Shown piece after piece: positions 1 to 8,090 of a stretch of DNA of 19,955 nt. Made by a program: the position numbers and the translations under genes. This DNA is from Bacillota bacterium (GTDB lineage: Bacteria > Bacillota > Clostridia > Oscillospirales > Ruminococcaceae). Below the pieces are notes generated by a model. That model made no database searches, had not been told where the DNA came from, and was given only the letters and a program-made list of their open reading frames with translations. The stretch spans positions 1-19,955 of the forward strand of contig JAEWYJ010000153.1 in assembly GCA_023395695.1 (NCBI GenBank). The letters run 5' to 3'. How positions within the stretch are numbered: position 1 is the stretch's first letter; each line of letters starts with the position of its first letter.

Positions 1-1271
1 ACATTGCCAACTCTCTGGCGGGCTGGGCAGCCGGCGGTCCTGCAAAGGTTGCGGTTCTTTCCTCTGCGCTGCAGGGCACCGTTTCGGGTTCCTCGGTGGC
101 CAACACCGTTTCCACCGGTTCGTTTACAATTCCGCTGATGAAGTCGCTGGGCTACAAGCCGGAGTTTGCGGCGGCGGTTGAGGCTGCGGCATCTACAGGC
201 GGCCAGATTATGCCCCCCATCATGGGCGCAGCGGCCTTCCTGATTTCCGAAGCGGTCGGCATCAACTATCTTGAAGTCGCAAAAGCGGCCATTGTTCCGG
301 CACTGCTCTACTTCTCTGGTATCTGGATCATGGTTCATTTTGAGGCCAAGCGTCTCGGGCTGATGGGTATTCCGCGCGAGAAGCTGCCTAAGGCGGGCCC
401 GTTGATGAAAGAGCGCGGACATCTGATTATTCCGCTGTTTGCCATCATTGTGCTGCTGGTTATGGGCTTTACAACTACCCGCGCAGCGCTGCTGGGCTCT
501 CTGGCCTGCATCGTCATTCCGTTTCTGCGCAAAAACACCTGGGTTCCGGTTAAGGATGTTGCCATGGCCTATCCTCAGGCGGCGCGCAATATCATCTCAG
601 TGGCTTGCGCCTGCGGCGTTGCCGGTATCATCGTCGGCGTTGTAACGCTGACCGGGTTGGGCCTCAAGCTGGGCGAAAGCCTGGTATCGCTCACGGGCGG
701 CAACCTGTTCCTGACGCTGTTCTTTGCGATGATTACCTCAATTGTTCTCGGCATGGGCGTCCCCACAACCGCGAACTATCTGATCACCTCGACAATTGCA
801 GCGCCAATTCTGGTAAAGCTGGGCGTATCGACCTTTACTGCGCATATGTTCTGCTTCTATTTCGGCATCGTGGCGGATATTACACCGCCTGTTGCGCTGG
901 CGGCTTATGCCGGCTCGGCCATTGCCAAGAGCGATCCCTTTAAGACGGGTGTTAACGCTTCCAAACTGGCAATTGCGGCTTTCCTTGTGCCGTACCTGTT
1001 TGTGTTTAACCCCCAGATGATTCTCATAGGGGCAACACCGCTGAATATGGTTCAGGTTGTGGCGACGTCGCTGATTGGCATGGTTGGTATCGGTACCGGC
1101 CTTACCGGTTACTTCCTCACCGATGCGCGGTGGTATGAGCGCTTGTTCCTGATCGGGGGCGGTCTTGGCATGCTGATTCCCGGTACAGTCACAGATCTTA
1201 TCGGCTTCGCCGTGCTGCTGTTTATTGCTTTCTTGCAGCAGATGCGTACCAAAAGGAATGCGGTTGCCTAA
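1..1271 (+). CDS. TRAP transporter permease, 4TM/12TM fusion type (TAXI family), 3' part
   Basis: This is the C-terminal ~420 residues of a membrane permease that takes up an organic acid or amino acid using a sodium or proton gradient, normally fed by a TAXI-type periplasmic/lipoprotein solute receptor. The frame is open from base 3, so the real start lies before the window; the GTG at 96 is internal. The serine/glycine-rich stretch GTVSGSSVANTVSTG and the following GGQIMPPIMGAAAF are typical of the DctM-like large subunit of the fused family (known from the family). About ten hydrophobic segments follow, with a second repeat-like GMGVPTTANYLI near 745-785. The stop is TAA at 1269-1271. The substrate cannot be read from sequence, and the receptor gene is expected upstream, outside the window. 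Confidence 0.88.
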   Translation, partial: IANSLAGWAAGGPAKVAVLSSALQGTVSGSSVANTVSTGSFTIPLMKSLGYKPEFAAAVEAAASTGGQIMPPIMGAAAFLISEAVGINYLEVAKAAIVPALLYFSGIWIMVHFEAKRLGLMGIPREKLPKAGPLMKERGHLIIPLFAIIVLLVMGFTTTRAALLGSLACIVIPFLRKNTWVPVKDVAMAYPQAARNIISVACACGVAGIIVGVVTLTGLGLKLGESLVSLTGGNLFLTLFFAMITSIVLGMGVPTTANYLITSTIAAPILVKLGVSTFTAHMFCFYFGIVADITPPVALAAYAGSAIAKSDPFKTGVNASKLAIAAFLVPYLFVFNPQMILIGATPLNMVQVVATSLIGMVGIGTGLTGYFLTDARWYERLFLIGGGLGMLIPGTVTDLIGFAVLLFIAFLQQMRTKRNAVA

Positions 1272-1291
1272 AGCGTTATATGTCAATAGTT

Positions 1292-1325
1292 AAAATGGCG
1301 CGGTCAAACGACCGCGCCATTTTTT
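1292..1325 (+). terminator. Rho-independent terminator after the TRAP permease
   Basis: A perfect 14-bp inverted repeat (1292-1305 with 1310-1323) around the loop AAAC is followed by a T run, 20 nt after the permease stop. On the other strand the stem also ends in T residues, so it may help stop the convergent exporter operon. Confidence 0.9.
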
Positions 1326-1363
1326 AGTCTGGGCTATGTTTTGTTAAACATGGCCCAGGCTAA
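1324..1363 (+). terminator. Second long hairpin immediately after the terminator
   Basis: An 18-bp stem (1324-1341 with 1346-1363) has a 4-nt loop TGTT. The two non-Watson-Crick pairs are T-G on the plus strand (U-G in RNA) and would be A-C mismatches in a minus-strand RNA, so the structure belongs to plus-strand RNA. It lacks a good T tract, so it is either a backup terminator or a 3'-end structure. Confidence 0.5.
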
Positions 1364-1419
1364 CTGTTTAAAAGCATAATTATAGTGATAGTCAAACCGC
1401 CAGAAAACCAAAGCGTTCT

Positions 1420-1854
1420 TTACGGCATGGGGCGGTGGAGACGAAGCTTTCGCGCGTACACCAGCCGCATCAACGAGGAGACGGTTACAATGCCAAGCGT
1501 TAATGCACCGGTTATGGTCAGCGCGTGCAGGCCGACAGCAAGGAACAAATCGTTCTGGCCGTTCAGCGCGTGCAGCATTGCTTCGTAAATAAGGCCGCCC
1601 GGTACCAATGGAATGAGTGAGGGCACCAGATAGACGGTTACCGGCGCGCGCTGTACGCGCGCTATAACCTCGGCGTAGAGTGTGATGGCCGCACTGGCGG
1701 TGCAATATTGCACAAGGTCTCCGCCGGGTTGCGCCAAAAGGAAAAATAACCAGCCAATTCCGCCGCCGATTGCGGCGGTCCATAGCTTAATACCGCGCAG
1801 ATTAAAAAACACACCGAAGCCCAAGGCGGCCAAAGAAGCGCATAATATGCTCAT
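1420..1854 (-). CDS. Threonine/serine exporter family protein, small subunit (YjjB/ThrE_2-like)
   Basis: This 144-residue membrane protein has four hydrophobic segments and the motif IPLVPGGLIYEAM typical of the ThrE_2 (DUF3815, YjjB) half. In known systems this half pairs with a YjjP-like half, the two matching the two parts of actinobacterial ThrE; such pairs export threonine/serine or, in E. coli, succinate. It starts with ATG at 1854, only 4 nt after the stop of the YjjP-like gene, so the two are one operon. It ends with TAA at 1420-1422. The exported substrate is unknown. Confidence 0.88.
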   Translation of the reverse strand: MSILCASLAALGFGVFFNLRGIKLWTAAIGGGIGWLFFLLAQPGGDLVQYCTASAAITLYAEVIARVQRAPVTVYLVPSLIPLVPGGLIYEAMLHALNGQNDLFLAVGLHALTITGALTLGIVTVSSLMRLVYARKLRLHRPMP

Positions 1855-1858
1855 GCCG

Positions 1859-2617
1859 TCACCCCGCTATGCCGCGCCAGACGGCGAGCGAGCACATGAC
1901 ACCAATTGCAATACCAGCAGCAATAACGGTGGCCTCGGTGCCCTTCATAACCCCGGTGACCAGGTCTCCCGCAATCAGGTCGCGCATGGAATTGGTCATG
2001 GCCAGCCCCGGTACCAGCAGCATCAGCGTGCTGATGGTGACAACAGCGTTGTTTAAGGCGGGCCAAAGCTGTGCAGCCACCCTAGCTGAGAGCGCACATA
2101 CCGCGCCGCCGATGATATTGTTAAGCAGCAGTCCGCCGCCCAGTTTTTCCATCATGGCGCCCACCCAGCGCACCAGTATGCCCGCGGCGGTGGCAATTAC
2201 CGCTTCGGCCGGGCCGCCGCCAAATAACACGGCAAAGGCGCCCGAACTCAGGCCTGCGGCAAGCAGCTGCTGGGGCAGGGTATAGGCGGGCCGGCGCGCA
2301 ATAACCGATAAGGCCTGCGCAATTTCATGCTCGTCGGGTGCGGTGCTGCAAATGTGCCGTGCCAGCGCATTAAGCGCATCAACGCGGTCAAGATTAATAT
2401 CGCGATAATAGACCCGCCGTGTTTTGGTAAAGGTTTTACCGTCGGCCCCGGTGATGGTCACCACCAGACTGGCAGGAATGGCGAAAACATCTGCCTGTGC
2501 GCCATAGGCGGCGGCAATACGGCAGATGGTATCCTCGACGCGGTGTATTTCCGCCCCGTGTGTCAGCAGCAAAAAGCCTATTTCTGAGGCCATGTCGTTC
2601 AAGCGTCTAATATTCAT
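1859..2617 (-). CDS. Threonine/serine exporter family protein, large subunit (YjjP/DUF1212)
   Basis: This 252-residue protein has an N-terminal soluble part (about 1-110) with the family motif FAIPASLVVTI and an HRVEDTI-like segment, followed by about five membrane segments from residue ~115 on. Known relatives work with a YjjB-like partner, and that partner is the next gene 4 nt downstream. The ATG at 2617 was chosen because GGTGG stands about 7 nt before it; in-frame TTG at 2629 and GTG at 2626 are alternatives. The stop is TGA. It is first in a two-gene minus-strand operon. Export of amino acids or a dicarboxylate is inferred from the family. Confidence 0.88.
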   Translation of the reverse strand: MNIRRLNDMASEIGFLLLTHGAEIHRVEDTICRIAAAYGAQADVFAIPASLVVTITGADGKTFTKTRRVYYRDINLDRVDALNALARHICSTAPDEHEIAQALSVIARRPAYTLPQQLLAAGLSSGAFAVLFGGGPAEAVIATAAGILVRWVGAMMEKLGGGLLLNNIIGGAVCALSARVAAQLWPALNNAVVTISTLMLLVPGLAMTNSMRDLIAGDLVTGVMKGTEATVIAAGIAIGVMCSLAVWRGIAG

Positions 2618-2927
2618 AAGCGCCACCAAAGCACATTGGCATTATGGCATTACGGTTAAAGAACCCGCTGCCGCAAAATGAGTTTTATAATTTAATTATA
2701 GCGTGAAGCTTCAAAAAACGCCAGTATAAAGTTGAATATTGACAAAAGGGCCGAGAAACTTGATGTAATTGCAAGAAAAGCTGCATAACCGTGCCTTATA
2801 TGAAAACTGATTTTATTTAATATTGACCTTTTAAACTAAGTTAAAAGAAATTGCTAAATTAATATTTGGCAATATAGTTAAAACGGAAAATTGTTGTAAT
2901 AATACTGCAATTTTTCCTTCAATACAC

Positions 2928-2956
2928 TATACAATTTGGGAAGAATGCGGTATAAT
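2928..2956 (+). promoter_or_regulatory. Putative sigma-A promoter upstream of the asnS leader
   Basis: The elements are TATACA at 2928-2933, a 17-nt spacer, and a perfect TATAAT at 2951-2956. This would give a leader of about 270 nt before asnS. A second perfect TATAAT at 3184-3189, without a good -35, could be a shorter alternative start. Confidence 0.45.
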
Positions 2957-2967
2957 AGCCGAAAGAC

Positions 2968-3053
2968 AGTTGCTATATGGGGTATTACACAGCGGCCTGC
3001 CGCTTGTGCGCATGATATAGCAGCTATCATACGGCCACCACATCCAATTGGTG
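2968..3053 (+). ncRNA. Possible structured leader RNA, unknown family
   Basis: An outer helix (2968-2978 with 3015-3025, 11 bp with one U-G pair) encloses an inner helix (2988-2995 with 3000-3008, one bulged T). A further hairpin pairs 3036-3040 with 3049-3053. The U-G pair favours plus-strand RNA. I do not recognise a known riboswitch, T-box, 6S or SRP pattern. The folds were seen by eye, with no energy calculation. Confidence 0.3.
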
Positions 3054-3232
3054 CTTGGGGCCGGCCTTGTGTATAAAATCCATAACCGAAGAGCGGTAAT
3101 TGTTTGCGCCCTGCCGCGATGCGAAAAAACATAATTTGTTTATTTGATTCGCTTTAAAACAATCCGTAAAGGCGAAAGCCTTATATAATAGACTTCAAAA
3201 GACAACCAAAATCAGGGGAAGGGCGCGTTAAG

Positions 3233-4627
3233 ATGCAGAGAACAGAAATCAGAACGCTTTTTTTGAATCCGCAGGAATTTGACAACCGAACGATAACGGT
3301 ATGCGGGTGGGTTAAAACGCTGCGCCATTCGGGGGCAATTGCCTTTATTGAGCTGTCGGACGGCGGTACATTCCGTTCGTTGCAGGTGGTGGCGGCACAG
3401 GATGAGCTTGAAGGCTTCGACGCGCTGATTCACCAGAATGTAGGCGCTGCGCTGGTCATTACCGGTACGCTGCTGCTGACGCCGCAGGCCAAGCAGCCTT
3501 TTGAGCTGCGCGCCCAAACCGTTTTGGTTGAAGGAGCATCCGCGCCGGAATATCCGCTGCAGAAGAAGCGGCACACCCTTGAATATCTGCGTACCGTCGC
3601 GCACCTGCGTCCCCGCACCAATACACTGTCAGCGGTGTTTCGCGTACGCAGTGTAGCGGCGTTTGCCATCCATCGCTTTTTTCAGGAGAGCGGGTTTGTT
3701 TATTCCCATAGCCCCATTATTACAGGCAGCGACTGTGAGGGCGCGGGCGAGATGTTCCGCGTTACAACGCTGGATATTGCTAATCCGCCCAGAACGCCGG
3801 ATGGCGCGGTGGATTTTTCGCAGGACTTTTTTGGTAAGCCCACCAGCCTGACCGTTTCGGGCCAGCTGGAAGCCGAAGCGATGGCCATGGCGTTTGGCAA
3901 GGTGTACACCTTTGGCCCAACCTTCAGGGCCGAGCGCTCCTTTACGGCGCGCCATGCCTCGGAATTTTGGATGATTGAGCCGGAAATCGCCTTTGCCGAC
4001 CTTGAGGACAACATGTGCCTTGCCCGCGACATGATTAAATCGGTGCTGGCCGAGGTGCTGGAAAAATGCCCCGATGAAATGAAATTCTTCAACGATTTTT
4101 ACGATAAAAACCTGCTTGAGCGTCTCAATACGATTATTACCTCCGACTTTGCGCACGTGACCTACACCGAGGCCATCCGCATTTTAGACGCGGTCAAGGA
4201 TCAATTTGAATATCCGGTGTTTTGGGGCTGCGATTTGCAGACGGAGCACGAGCGCTACCTTGCCGAGCAGCACTTTGGCTGCCCGACCTTTGTGACCGAT
4301 TATCCCAAAGAGATTAAGGCGTTCTATATGCGCATCAACGACGACGGAAAAACCGTTGCCGCCATGGAGCTGCTGGTGCCCGGCGTGGGCGAAATTATCG
4401 GCGGCAGCCAGCGCGAGGAGCGGCTGGATATCCTGCTGGCCCGCATGGCGGAATGCGGCCTTTCCGCTGAGGACTATGAATGGTACCTTGACCTGCGGCG
4501 CTTTGGCTCTAACCGGCATGCCGGCTTTGGCTTAGGCTTTGAGCGCCTGATTATGTATATTACAGCCGTTGGAAACATCCGCGATGTGCTGCCGTTCCCG
4601 AGAACGCCGGGCAGCGCCGAGTTTTAA
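3233..4627 (+). CDS. asnS: Asparagine--tRNA ligase
   Basis: This class II aminoacyl-tRNA synthetase attaches asparagine to tRNA-Asn in the cytoplasm. The 464-residue length is normal for the family. Residues ~18-100 form the OB-fold anticodon-binding domain. The catalytic domain follows, with [18 protein letters not shown] at ~158-175, motif 2 starting at [11 protein letters not shown] (231-241) and ending in MIEPE (247-251), motif 3 GFGLGFERL at 431-439, and the C-terminal PRTPGSAEF seen in AsnRS. The ATG at 3233 has AGGGGAAG about 11 nt upstream. It stands alone on the plus strand after a long leader and is followed after 120 nt by an aspartate aminotransferase. Its presence means the cell can charge tRNA-Asn directly. 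Confidence 0.96.
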   Translation: MQRTEIRTLFLNPQEFDNRTITVCGWVKTLRHSGAIAFIELSDGGTFRSLQVVAAQDELEGFDALIHQNVGAALVITGTLLLTPQAKQPFELRAQTVLVEGASAPEYPLQKKRHTLEYLRTVAHLRPRTNTLSAVFRVRSVAAFAIHRFFQESGFVYSHSPIITGSDCEGAGEMFRVTTLDIANPPRTPDGAVDFSQDFFGKPTSLTVSGQLEAEAMAMAFGKVYTFGPTFRAERSFTARHASEFWMIEPEIAFADLEDNMCLARDMIKSVLAEVLEKCPDEMKFFNDFYDKNLLERLNTIITSDFAHVTYTEAIRILDAVKDQFEYPVFWGCDLQTEHERYLAEQHFGCPTFVTDYPKEIKAFYMRINDDGKTVAAMELLVPGVGEIIGGSQREERLDILLARMAECGLSAEDYEWYLDLRRFGSNRHAGFGLGFERLIMYITAVGNIRDVLPFPRTPGSAEF

Positions 4628-4678
4628 AGTACCGGAACAGGCGCAAGCGGCGGCAGGCGAATCCGACCCGACGCTGCT

Positions 4679-4698
4679 TGCGTTTGCATACAAACGCA
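4679..4698 (+). terminator. Small hairpin between asnS and the aminotransferase
   Basis: A perfect 8-bp stem with loop CATA is not followed by a T run. It could be a weak terminator or a processing site; the aminotransferase may be partly co-transcribed with asnS. Confidence 0.3.
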
Positions 4699-4747
4699 GC
4701 TCTAAAACGCATAGGCTATTTGCTGTTAACAAGAGGAGGAAAATGTA

Positions 4748-6025
4748 ATGAAGGTTTACCAGCAGATGAACAGGGAAGAGCTTCTTGCCGAGAAGGCACA
4801 AATGGAGGCCGCGCTGGCCGGCTACAAAGCAAAGGGATTAAAGCTGAATATGGCGCGTGGCAAGCCGGGCGCGGATCAGCTTGATCTGAGCATGCCCATG
4901 CTTGATGTTCTTAATTCCAGCAGCAATTGCACGACCGAAAGCGGCGTCGACTGCCGAAATTATGGCGAGCTTTCAGGCATCTACGAAGCTAAAAAGCTGT
5001 TCGGTGCGTTTATGGGGGCAGCGCCCGAAGAAACAGTCGTTGTCGGTTCTTCCTCGCTGACCTTTATGTACGACTGCATAGCGCGCGCCATGCTGGCGGG
5101 TAATGTGGATTCTGACAAGCCCTGGTGCAAATATGACAAGGTTAAATTTCTCTGCCCCGTGCCGGGCTACGACCGCCATTTTACCATCTGCGAATTTTTA
5201 GGCATTGAGATGATTAACGTCCCGCTGACCGAGTGGGGCCCCGATATGGATTTGGTGGATCGGCTTGTCGCCGAGGATGACAGCATTAAGGGCATGTGGT
5301 GTGTGCCTAAATATACCAACCCGCTGGGCGGAACCTATTCCGACGAGGCGGTCAAACGCCTTGCCGCGATGAAACCGAAGGCTAAGGATTTCAGAATCTT
5401 CTGGGATAATGCTTATGCGATGCATTACATCTACGAGGACAGCAAGCTGCTTAACATCCTCGACGCGTGCAAAGAAGCCGGCAATCCCAACAGGGTTTAT
5501 ATGTTTGGCTCCACTTCCAAGATCACCTTCCCGGGCGCGGGCGTCGGCTTTATGGCGGCGTCTAAGGCAAACGTTGACTTTACGCTCAAGCAGCTCAATG
5601 CGCAGGCCATCAGTTGGGATAAGATGAATATGCTGCGCCATGTGCGTTACTTTAAGAATCTTGACGGCATCCGCGCCGCCATGGATAAGCACGCGGCCAT
5701 TCTGCGCCCGAAGTTTGACGCAGTGCTGGATGCATTGCAGACAGAGCTGGGTGAACGGGGCGTTGGAGCATGGGTTAAGCCTGCGGGTGGTTATTTTGTT
5801 ACTTATATGGCGCCCCAGGGTTGCGCAAAGCGCATTGTCGCACTCTGCAAGGACACCGGCGTGGTGCTGACCGAGGCCGGCGCTACCCACCCCTACGGCA
5901 AGGACCCCAATGACAGCTATATCCGCATTGCACCCAGCTTCCCGACTCCTGCGGAGCTGGCGTCCGCAATGGAAATTTTCTGCGCCAGCGCACGGCTGGC
6001 CGCTGTTGAAAAGCTGCTTGGTTAA
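4748..6025 (+). CDS. Aspartate aminotransferase, class Ic (PLP enzyme)
   Basis: This 425-residue PLP enzyme interconverts aspartate and oxaloacetate using glutamate/2-oxoglutarate. It belongs to the Asp_aminotransf/MocR-like fold-I group that includes mycobacterial Rv3722c (recognised from memory of that family). Visible signatures are RGKPGADQLDLS near the N-terminus, VKFLCPVPGYDRHF (132-145), N191 in TNP, WDNAYAMH (219-226), the Schiff-base lysine K258 in GSTSKITFPG, and the carboxylate-binding arginine R393 in YIRIAPSF. The ATG at 4748 follows a strong AGAGGAGG 8 nt upstream. It sits 120 nt after asnS; aspartate is the direct precursor of asparagine, so the pairing makes metabolic sense. 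A clear terminator follows. Confidence 0.93.
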   Translation: MKVYQQMNREELLAEKAQMEAALAGYKAKGLKLNMARGKPGADQLDLSMPMLDVLNSSSNCTTESGVDCRNYGELSGIYEAKKLFGAFMGAAPEETVVVGSSSLTFMYDCIARAMLAGNVDSDKPWCKYDKVKFLCPVPGYDRHFTICEFLGIEMINVPLTEWGPDMDLVDRLVAEDDSIKGMWCVPKYTNPLGGTYSDEAVKRLAAMKPKAKDFRIFWDNAYAMHYIYEDSKLLNILDACKEAGNPNRVYMFGSTSKITFPGAGVGFMAASKANVDFTLKQLNAQAISWDKMNMLRHVRYFKNLDGIRAAMDKHAAILRPKFDAVLDALQTELGERGVGAWVKPAGGYFVTYMAPQGCAKRIVALCKDTGVVLTEAGATHPYGKDPNDSYIRIAPSFPTPAELASAMEIFCASARLAAVEKLLG

Positions 6026-6041
6026 GGCGTAAAAGCTTTAA

Positions 6042-6095
6042 GGGCCGCTGCAAAATGCATATAACGCATTTTGCAGCGGCCCATTAATTTTTAGC
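6042..6095 (+). terminator. Rho-independent terminator after the aminotransferase
   Basis: A perfect 17-bp stem (6042-6058 with 6066-6082) with a 7-nt loop is followed by ATTAATTTTT, 16 nt after the stop codon. Confidence 0.92.
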
Positions 6096-6128
6096 CCTGA
6101 TACCGGAATCAATCACGTAAGATCCGCT

Positions 6129-6437
6129 TTATTTTTTTAGCCCCTTTATAATTTCGTGAATGCTTTCGATCTGCTTTTCGTTCAAGGCGATTAAATCGTC
6201 AACGACCGCCTGTATACGGGGCGGATTTCTAAGACCGTCGTCGAAAAACTCCTTTGGGGAGATTTTGAAATACTCACAAATATAAAAGAAGGCCTGCATG
6301 GAGGGCATTGTCCTGCCATTTTCAATATGATTAATGTAATTTTCGTTTTGCCCGATGGATAAGCTCATGTCCCGAGCGGAAACATTTTTGAGCATTCTTA
6401 ATTTTGCAATGCGTTCAGATAAGTATTTCTCGTCCAT
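6129..6437 (-). CDS. XRE-family helix-turn-helix transcriptional regulator
   Basis: This 102-residue cytoplasmic DNA-binding protein has an HTH_3 domain at about residues 9-62 (LSERIAKLR, then DMSLSIGQNENYINHIENGRTMPS as recognition region, then FFYICEYFKISPKEFF). It ends in a short helical tail likely used for dimer formation. The ATG at 6437 is preceded by a G-rich Shine-Dalgarno stretch (AAGGGGGGTG). The stop is TAA. It is divergent from the small gene at 6589, with two palindromes between them, so self-repression and control of the neighbour are likely (inference). Confidence 0.9.
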   Translation of the reverse strand: MDEKYLSERIAKLRMLKNVSARDMSLSIGQNENYINHIENGRTMPSMQAFFYICEYFKISPKEFFDDGLRNPPRIQAVVDDLIALNEKQIESIHEIIKGLKK

Positions 6438-6457
6438 GCACCATCACCCCCCTTATA

Positions 6458-6469
6458 TACAATATTGTA
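6458..6469. promoter_or_regulatory. Putative operator palindrome (XRE side)
   Basis: TACAATATTGTA is a perfect 12-bp palindrome 20 nt before the regulator start. A minus-strand promoter TTATAA (6496-6501), 17 nt, TATAAA (6473-6478) would place it at the transcription start. It shares the ACAAT/ATTGT half-site with the palindrome at 6534. Confidence 0.5.
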
Positions 6470-6514
6470 CCTTTTATAAACATCATATTTTCGTGTTATA
6501 AAGTATTATTTGTA

Positions 6515-6543
6515 TTGATATAAGACTTTATTTATTGTACAAT
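6515..6543 (+). promoter_or_regulatory. Sigma-A promoter with overlapping palindromic operator for the 73-aa gene
   Basis: The elements are TTGATA (6515-6520), a 17-nt spacer, and TACAAT (6538-6543). The -10 lies inside the perfect palindrome ATTGTACAAT (6534-6543), so a bound repressor would block it. Confidence 0.65.
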
Positions 6544-6588
6544 TCAATTAACGCAACTTAAAAAGTTGGAAAGAAGAGGGGGATTAAT

Positions 6589-6810
6589 ATGAACATGGAT
6601 GACATTTACAGCAAAATTGCAAAGGAGCACGGCATTACCGTGGAAGAGGTCAAAAAAGAAATGCAGGCCGCTGTGGACTGTGCCTACAACAATCCCGAAA
6701 AAACCATGCAAGAGCGGATGATACAGGCGCGTATTTCACACAATGGGGGAACTCCTACAGCGGAAGAGCTGATCGCTTATGTGATCCGACAGGTTAAGCA
6801 GAACGGTTGA
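6589..6810 (+). CDS. Small Spo0A C-terminal-like protein
   Basis: This 73-residue protein has a single helical domain. The segment IAKEHGITVEEVKKEMQAAV followed by DCAYNNP resembles the DNA-contacting helices of the Spo0A C-terminal domain (IAKKY..T...VE.AIR.AIE.AW in Spo0A), but it lacks a receiver domain and is much shorter than Spo0A. Its start is supported by AGAGGGGG before ATG at 6589. It has its own operator-overlapped promoter and stands opposite an XRE repressor. It could be a small regulator or a partner of the repressor. The function is not known to me; the resemblance is moderate. Confidence 0.72.
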   Translation: MNMDDIYSKIAKEHGITVEEVKKEMQAAVDCAYNNPEKTMQERMIQARISHNGGTPTAEELIAYVIRQVKQNG

Positions 6811-6812
6811 GG

Positions 6813-6854
6813 GCGCAACAAGGGACAGGCCGATCAGCCTGTCCCTTGTTGCGC
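6813..6854 (+). terminator. Perfect 18-bp hairpin after the Spo0A-like gene
   Basis: Positions 6813-6830 pair perfectly with 6837-6854 around a 6-nt loop, just after the TGA stop. There is no T tract on either strand, so it is an atypical terminator or an mRNA 3'-end stabiliser. The core is GGGACAGGC/GCCTGTCCC. Confidence 0.55.
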
Positions 6855-6890
6855 GGACGGTTAAAAAGTGTTTCAGAAAGCTAAAGCACT

Positions 6891-6937
6891 GGGGGGGGCG
6901 CGCGAAGGTGTGGCGGTGAGTCGCCCCCACTTTCGCG
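6891..6937. repeat. G8 run followed by an imperfect hairpin
   Basis: Eight consecutive G residues (6891-6898) precede a hairpin pairing 6901-6910 with 6928-6937 and 6912-6915 with 6922-6925. It lies between the Spo0A-like gene and the end of the kinase gene; no gene is seen here. Confidence 0.4.
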
Positions 6938-7019
6938 TTGAGGCATACATAGCTGCCGCATTATTCGCTAGCAGACAACAAAACGTGCAAACACCCCCAT
7001 TTTGCCGGTTGCGCTGTCA

Positions 7020-8090
7020 CTATAAAATAACATCCGCCTTTTGAGCTATCCCAAAGTGCTCAAAATAGCGCTCTTCCATCGGAATCCACCGTTCGGCGAA
7101 TATATGGGCTTTTTCCGCACCGTTGCGCAACGTAATGCGGCGCAGCTGTTCCTGAGGTGCAACATCGCAGAAGGCTTTAATATCCGCATAATCGCCTAAA
7201 AGGGGGTGACAGCTATAGGCGCCCTCCACAATGCGCCATTTGGAGGCGTAAACCGTGCGCGTATCACCAAGTTCCATGCGGCTGCAATCAAAGCGGCGAT
7301 AAGAAAACGCCTCGGGTCGCGTTATCTCGGGCAGAACCTCCTGCAAAAAACGCTCGTAATGCACATTGCCGCCGGGCGTACTCAGACGGTCTTGGGTACG
7401 CAGCGCCCCGGGCAGAAAAAAGTCGTCCATGTGCACGACCCCCACACCCGTCACAAGCGACAGCTGTGCGGCTATTGTGGTTTTTCCGGAGGCGGCGCGG
7501 CCATCCAGCGCAACGACGCAAACGCCGCTTTGCGGGCTGCGCTGCGCCATTTGCTCCAATAGCGCAAAGACGCGGATAAACCCCGCCTCAACCAGCCGGT
7601 AGGCGGGCTGCTCTGCTGCGCGGTAATCTTCGCTGTGGTGCACAGCACCGCCGCCGTCGCGCCAATAGGCATCCAGTGCCTGCCGCCAGTCCTGCCGCGA
7701 AAACGGTGCCAAGCCCGCCGCAATAACGGCCCCGGCCTCTGCCAGCAGCGCGCGAAACGCCCCGTCGGAGCCGGTTGTTGCCATAGCCGATCCGGAAAAC
7801 ATCCGAAAAAGCCACGCCGGTGGGAGCCCGCGCGCTTTCCATGCGGCAAGGTTTACCCGGCAGCAGCCGGGTGCTATTTGCTCGTAAAGGCTAGGGTTAG
7901 CGCCTGTTGCCGATGCAAACTCCCGCTCAAACAGCCCTTCGGCAGCCGCCCGGTCACTTAGCAGGTGCTCCGCGCCAAACGTCGCCTGATAACACAGCTT
8001 AATCATATCCTGCGGTCGCATAGACCGGTGCAAACCGGCCTGCTCGACCAGATAATCCCGAGATGTCATTGCCTTCGTATAATCGGTCAT
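7020..8090 (-). CDS. Uridine-kinase-like P-loop protein with N-terminal domain of unknown function
   Basis: This 356-residue fusion has two parts. The first (about 10-185) is a domain of unknown function with RPQDMIKLCYQATFGAEHLL and HHSEDYRAAEQPAYRLV. The second (about 188-356) is a uridine kinase/phosphoribulokinase-type kinase with Walker A GRAASGKT (197-204), MDDFF (221-225) and PGGNVHYERF (239-248). Such kinases phosphorylate small alcohols or nucleosides; the substrate here is unknown. The ATG at 8090 overlaps the last codon of the ECF transporter gene (ATGA), which decides the start, although the frame is open further upstream. It ends in tandem stops TAG-TGA. Coupling to a vitamin/nucleoside-type ECF subunit suggests uptake followed by trapping through phosphorylation (inference). 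Confidence 0.82.
   Translation of the reverse strand: MTDYTKAMTSRDYLVEQAGLHRSMRPQDMIKLCYQATFGAEHLLSDRAAAEGLFEREFASATGANPSLYEQIAPGCCRVNLAAWKARGLPPAWLFRMFSGSAMATTGSDGAFRALLAEAGAVIAAGLAPFSRQDWRQALDAYWRDGGGAVHHSEDYRAAEQPAYRLVEAGFIRVFALLEQMAQRSPQSGVCVVALDGRAASGKTTIAAQLSLVTGVGVVHMDDFFLPGALRTQDRLSTPGGNVHYERFLQEVLPEITRPEAFSYRRFDCSRMELGDTRTVYASKWRIVEGAYSCHPLLGDYADIKAFCDVAPQEQLRRITLRNGAEKAHIFAERWIPMEERYFEHFGIAQKADVIL

Larger units (their letters stand above)
2618..3232. other. 615-nt AT-rich intergenic region between exporter operon and asnS
   Basis: No convincing gene is present. An 84-codon minus-strand frame at 2878-3132 has no ribosome binding site and no recognisable protein signature. The left half (2640-2950) is very AT-rich. 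The right half holds a plus-strand promoter and a foldable segment, both listed separately. No T-box sequence (the AGGGTGGNACCGCG-type element) was found ahead of asnS. Confidence 0.6.

Noticed and set aside
738..1286. 182-codon minus-strand frame over the TRAP permease
   Set aside because: Shadow of the permease; composition without protein signature and no ribosome binding site.
2878..3132. 84-codon minus-strand frame in the asnS upstream gap
   Set aside because: No ribosome binding site, no recognisable motif, and it overlaps the plus-strand promoter and leader structure.
2940..3232. T-box riboswitch before asnS
   Set aside because: The conserved T-box bulge sequence and a terminator/antiterminator pair could not be found.
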